From Planctomycetaceae bacterium (GTDB lineage Bacteria > Planctomycetota > Planctomycetia > Pirellulales > Thermoguttaceae): a stretch of 8,343 nucleotides of DNA. Where the stretch lies: assembly GCA_031274385.1 (NCBI GenBank), contig JAISQH010000551.1, forward strand, positions 1 through 8,343, given 5' to 3'. A model generated the notes under the pieces. It did no database searches. It saw only the letters and a list, made by a program, of their open reading frames with translations, and was not told where the DNA came from. Positions 6,373 to 8,343 of this stretch are shown piece by piece. The number at the start of each line of letters is the position of its first letter. The stretch's first letter is position 1. The position numbers and the translations under genes were made by a program.

Positions 6373-8343
6373 TCAAAAAAAGAGAAACGAAATTCAGAAA
6401 TTAATTTTAAGGAATCTTTTCAGGAATCCGAACTCAGCCGTATTGTTGACGAGTTTTCCGCGTCAGTTGACAAAATGACACAGGAACTCGATCAAAAATC
6501 CGACTCACCTATCGACTCAACTCTCGATCATTCGGACAAAAAAAAGATTTCGGAACAACTATTTCAATTTCTATCGGTTTTTCCGTTTCTTTTTAACCGG
6601 GCGATGAAGGGCGTTTGTAAAATGGGGTCGCTCGGATACGTTCTGGCGCGAAACGCGGTTGCGTTGCCTTTCCGTCTTGTTTCTTTTTTCATGCCGCATG
6701 ACGAGGAAGAGGACGACGTGATTAATGAGGAAAAAGAAAAAGAAAATGCGACAAAAACTCCGCAACCTGTAAAACCGGTATTAAATCAATCATCAAATCA
6801 GCCAATAAATCAACCGACAAATCAATCGGTAACTAAAATCGCCGAAAATCCGGTTGATGAGGAAGAAGAGGAAGAATATCTTGGTTTTCGTTGGGCAAAT
6901 CTCTGTTTTAAGATTGTAACAGCGGCTGTTATTATTGTTTTGATAACCGTAGGATATTTTGGTGTCAGATCATTTTTGGGAAAACCGAAAACAGTTTCTG
7001 TTGAAGAAATAGAATCATCAGCGGTTCAACCAACTGTTCCGTCGCATGTTCCATCAAACCCCTCTGAATTACCGCTTCCTCCGTTGCCTGATCCTGTTGC
7101 GAAAAAGATTGGTTCGGAGATTCCGTCCGAAAACAAGTCACCGTTTGCTCCGCATCCTGCCGTAACTCCCGAAAAGGAATCGGTTACAAAAAAAATCACT
7201 GAAAAACCCGCAGAGATGCCCAAAGAAAAGACCAAAGAAAAATTGGATATTGTCGCAAAAAAAGAATCCGTTGCTCCGCCGGTAAAGGAACCGGAAAAAA
7301 GTGTTCCTAAACCTGAAAAGGATACTTTGGTCAAGCCGGTGAACCCCAAAGATTCCGACAAGCCGAAACCTGTTTCAGAAACAAAAAAATCATCGCCGCC
7401 TCCACCGCTTTCGAAGGAGACAGTCCAACCAAAATCCTCTGCGCCGACGAGGGATCCATGGTTGGTTGCTCAATCTGATTCTGCAACATCTAATCATTTT
7501 TCCGATCCTGTTATTCCGCCGACCTTTGCTTCGCCGGAACAACCGTTGACGCTGGCGGCTCCCGAACAACCGGAAAAATCAGCGATTGCGTCCGATCCAT
7601 TAACGTTACAATCAACAACTCCGCCCGTAACGACTTTGGCGGAAATAAAACAATCGACGCCTACAAACAATCTTGTTCCTCTGGAAATTCTGCCTCAAGA
7701 AAATTCAGTTGCGAAAATGACGGCATCGGAAATTCCTGTTCCAAAAAATTCGGTTTCGGAAACTCTGATTCCGAAGACTCCGGTTTCGGAAATTCCGGTT
7801 TCGGAAATTCCGATTTCGGAAAATTCAGTTTCAAAAAGCCATGATTCTGTTACTACATCGCAACTGTTGCCGCTTAAAACACCGCCTGCAACAACCGCGA
7901 CCGTTTTACCCAAAACATCGAACCTATCAGATCATTCGCAGGCATTGACGATTCCCAAGTCCAACGACGAAGTTCAGACATTGCCGCAATTATCTTCGTT
8001 TTCCCAACCGTTTTCCGAACGAAGCCTTGAGATTCCCGAACAGCCGCAATCAAAGCCTGTTGAATTTAGCAAGGCTCCGACTCCGCCGGAGATGACGACG
8101 CCTATTCCTTCTCTGCCTGTTGAACCGGTGATTCCTGTTGCGATAACCCAAAAAAATGAAATCGTGCCGGAAATTCCCAAATCAGGAAATGTTCAATTGC
8201 TTTCGGATTTTGCGGCTCCGTCTCCTTCAACAACGGAACCATCACTTGGTATTCCATCGGATTCGGTTCCATCGGTTCAACCTTCTCCGGCATTGTCGTT
8301 ATCCCAACCGGTTGTAACAACAACAACAACAACAACAACAACA
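6370..8343 (+). CDS. Large single-pass membrane protein with long Pro/Ser/Glu/Lys-rich extracytoplasmic region (3' end beyond window)
   Basis: The frame runs uninterrupted for 658 codons to the window edge, so the true C-terminus is missing. The polar N-terminus (1-60) leads to two hydrophobic, possibly amphipathic stretches (about 64-77 and 85-108, LFQFLSVFPFLFNR and MGSLGYVLARNAVALP). These are followed by an acidic patch (111-117), a tetrapeptide repeat NQxx (139-154) and a run DEEEEEEY (163-170). One clear membrane helix follows (about 182-199, IVTAAVIIVLITVGYFGV). Beyond it, over 450 residues are low-complexity: a TonB-like Lys/Pro/Glu segment (278-357), Pro/Ser/Thr/Val sequence, PVSEI repeats and a terminal Thr run. 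Likely topology is N-terminus inside, long flexible stalk outside. It sits 27 nt after rsmH, the usual ftsL slot, but FtsL is near 100 aa with a leucine-zipper ectodomain, which is absent. A folded wall-binding domain (for example LysM) may follow beyond the edge; that is conjecture. No named family recognised. Confidence 0.9.
   Translation, partial: MSKKEKRNSEINFKESFQESELSRIVDEFSASVDKMTQELDQKSDSPIDSTLDHSDKKKISEQLFQFLSVFPFLFNRAMKGVCKMGSLGYVLARNAVALPFRLVSFFMPHDEEEDDVINEEKEKENATKTPQPVKPVLNQSSNQPINQPTNQSVTKIAENPVDEEEEEEYLGFRWANLCFKIVTAAVIIVLITVGYFGVRSFLGKPKTVSVEEIESSAVQPTVPSHVPSNPSELPLPPLPDPVAKKIGSEIPSENKSPFAPHPAVTPEKESVTKKITEKPAEMPKEKTKEKLDIVAKKESVAPPVKEPEKSVPKPEKDTLVKPVNPKDSDKPKPVSETKKSSPPPPLSKETVQPKSSAPTRDPWLVAQSDSATSNHFSDPVIPPTFASPEQPLTLAAPEQPEKSAIASDPLTLQSTTPPVTTLAEIKQSTPTNNLVPLEILPQENSVAKMTASEIPVPKNSVSETLIPKTPVSEIPVSEIPISENSVSKSHDSVTTSQLLPLKTPPATTATVLPKTSNLSDHSQALTIPKSNDEVQTLPQLSSFSQPFSERSLEIPEQPQSKPVEFSKAPTPPEMTTPIPSLPVEPVIPVAITQKNEIVPEIPKSGNVQLLSDFAAPSPSTTEPSLGIPSDSVPSVQPSPALSLSQPVVTTTTTTTTT
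6784..6831 (+). repeat. Four 12-bp units encoding NQxx tetrapeptides
   Basis: Within the large membrane protein gene, AATCAATCATCA, AATCAGCCAATA, AATCAACCGACA and AATCAATCGGTA lie in tandem and encode NQSS, NQPI, NQPT and NQSV (residues 139-154). They sit on the predicted cytoplasmic side, between two acidic patches. Confidence 0.85.
7780..7824 (+). repeat. Three 15-bp units encoding PVSEI pentapeptides
   Basis: CCGGTTTCGGAAATT occurs twice exactly (7780-7794, 7795-7809) and once with two changes (7810-7824), giving PVSEI, PVSEI, PISEN. Degenerate relatives precede it from about 7726 (SEIPVPKNSVSETLIPKTP), which suggests a longer, decaying array in the extracytoplasmic stalk. Confidence 0.85.
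8317..8343 (+). repeat. ACA triplet run reaching the window end
   Basis: Nine consecutive ACA codons (Thr) follow GTTGTA and run off the edge, so the full length is unknown. Length changes in triplet steps would keep the frame. Confidence 0.9.

Noticed and set aside
7026..8341. Minus-strand frames opposite the large membrane protein gene, including one with a poly-Leu start
   Set aside because: Gly/Ser/Phe-rich or poly-Leu antisense products of Pro/Ser/Thr repeat codons; shadows of the real gene.

Overview
The window looks like chromosomal DNA from a planctomycete of moderate to low GC content. This rests on three things: a very long lipoprotein-type TolC homologue with the CSRQYYR...ADNEVY start that I associate with planctomycetal outer-membrane proteins, weak or absent Shine-Dalgarno sites at some genes, and an rsmH neighbourhood without mraZ and without an ordinary short ftsL. 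The phylum assignment is inference from protein style; there is no rRNA or other marker here to settle it.

Layout. Positions 1-283 are non-coding and carry a 155-bp imperfect palindrome (element A, 24-178). A single long gene on the minus strand (284-3370) encodes an unusually large TolC/OEP-family outer-membrane lipoprotein. The divergent intergenic region (3371-3697) holds a 9-bp tandem repeat, a good promoter for the rightward gene and a weaker candidate for the leftward gene. The rightward gene (3698-4843) encodes a membrane-anchored coiled-coil protein of unknown function. Immediately after its stop comes a second copy of the palindrome (element B, 4849-5003), followed by a cluster of small GC-rich hairpins of REP type (5013-5092). 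Thus the divergent pair is bracketed by two same-orientation copies of one element.

From 5296 a second module begins: rsmH (TTG start, 5296-6342) and, 27 nt later, a gene open to the window edge (6370-8343, at least 658 codons). The latter encodes a single-pass membrane protein with a very long Pro/Ser/Glu/Lys-rich extracytoplasmic region. It occupies the slot where ftsL normally sits in a dcw cluster, but is several times too large to be an ordinary FtsL.

How the genes may work together. RsmH methylates 16S rRNA in the cytoplasm; its long-standing neighbours in bacteria are cell-division and wall-synthesis genes, so the following gene is a candidate envelope or wall protein. The TolC-like protein should sit in the outer membrane as an export channel, but no RND/ABC pump or adaptor is present in the window. 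Short in-frame or intergenic tandem repeats (9, 12, 15 and 3 bp units) recur through the window, including inside the rsmH coding sequence, and are the most distinctive structural theme. I found no CRISPR, tRNA, rRNA or transposase.
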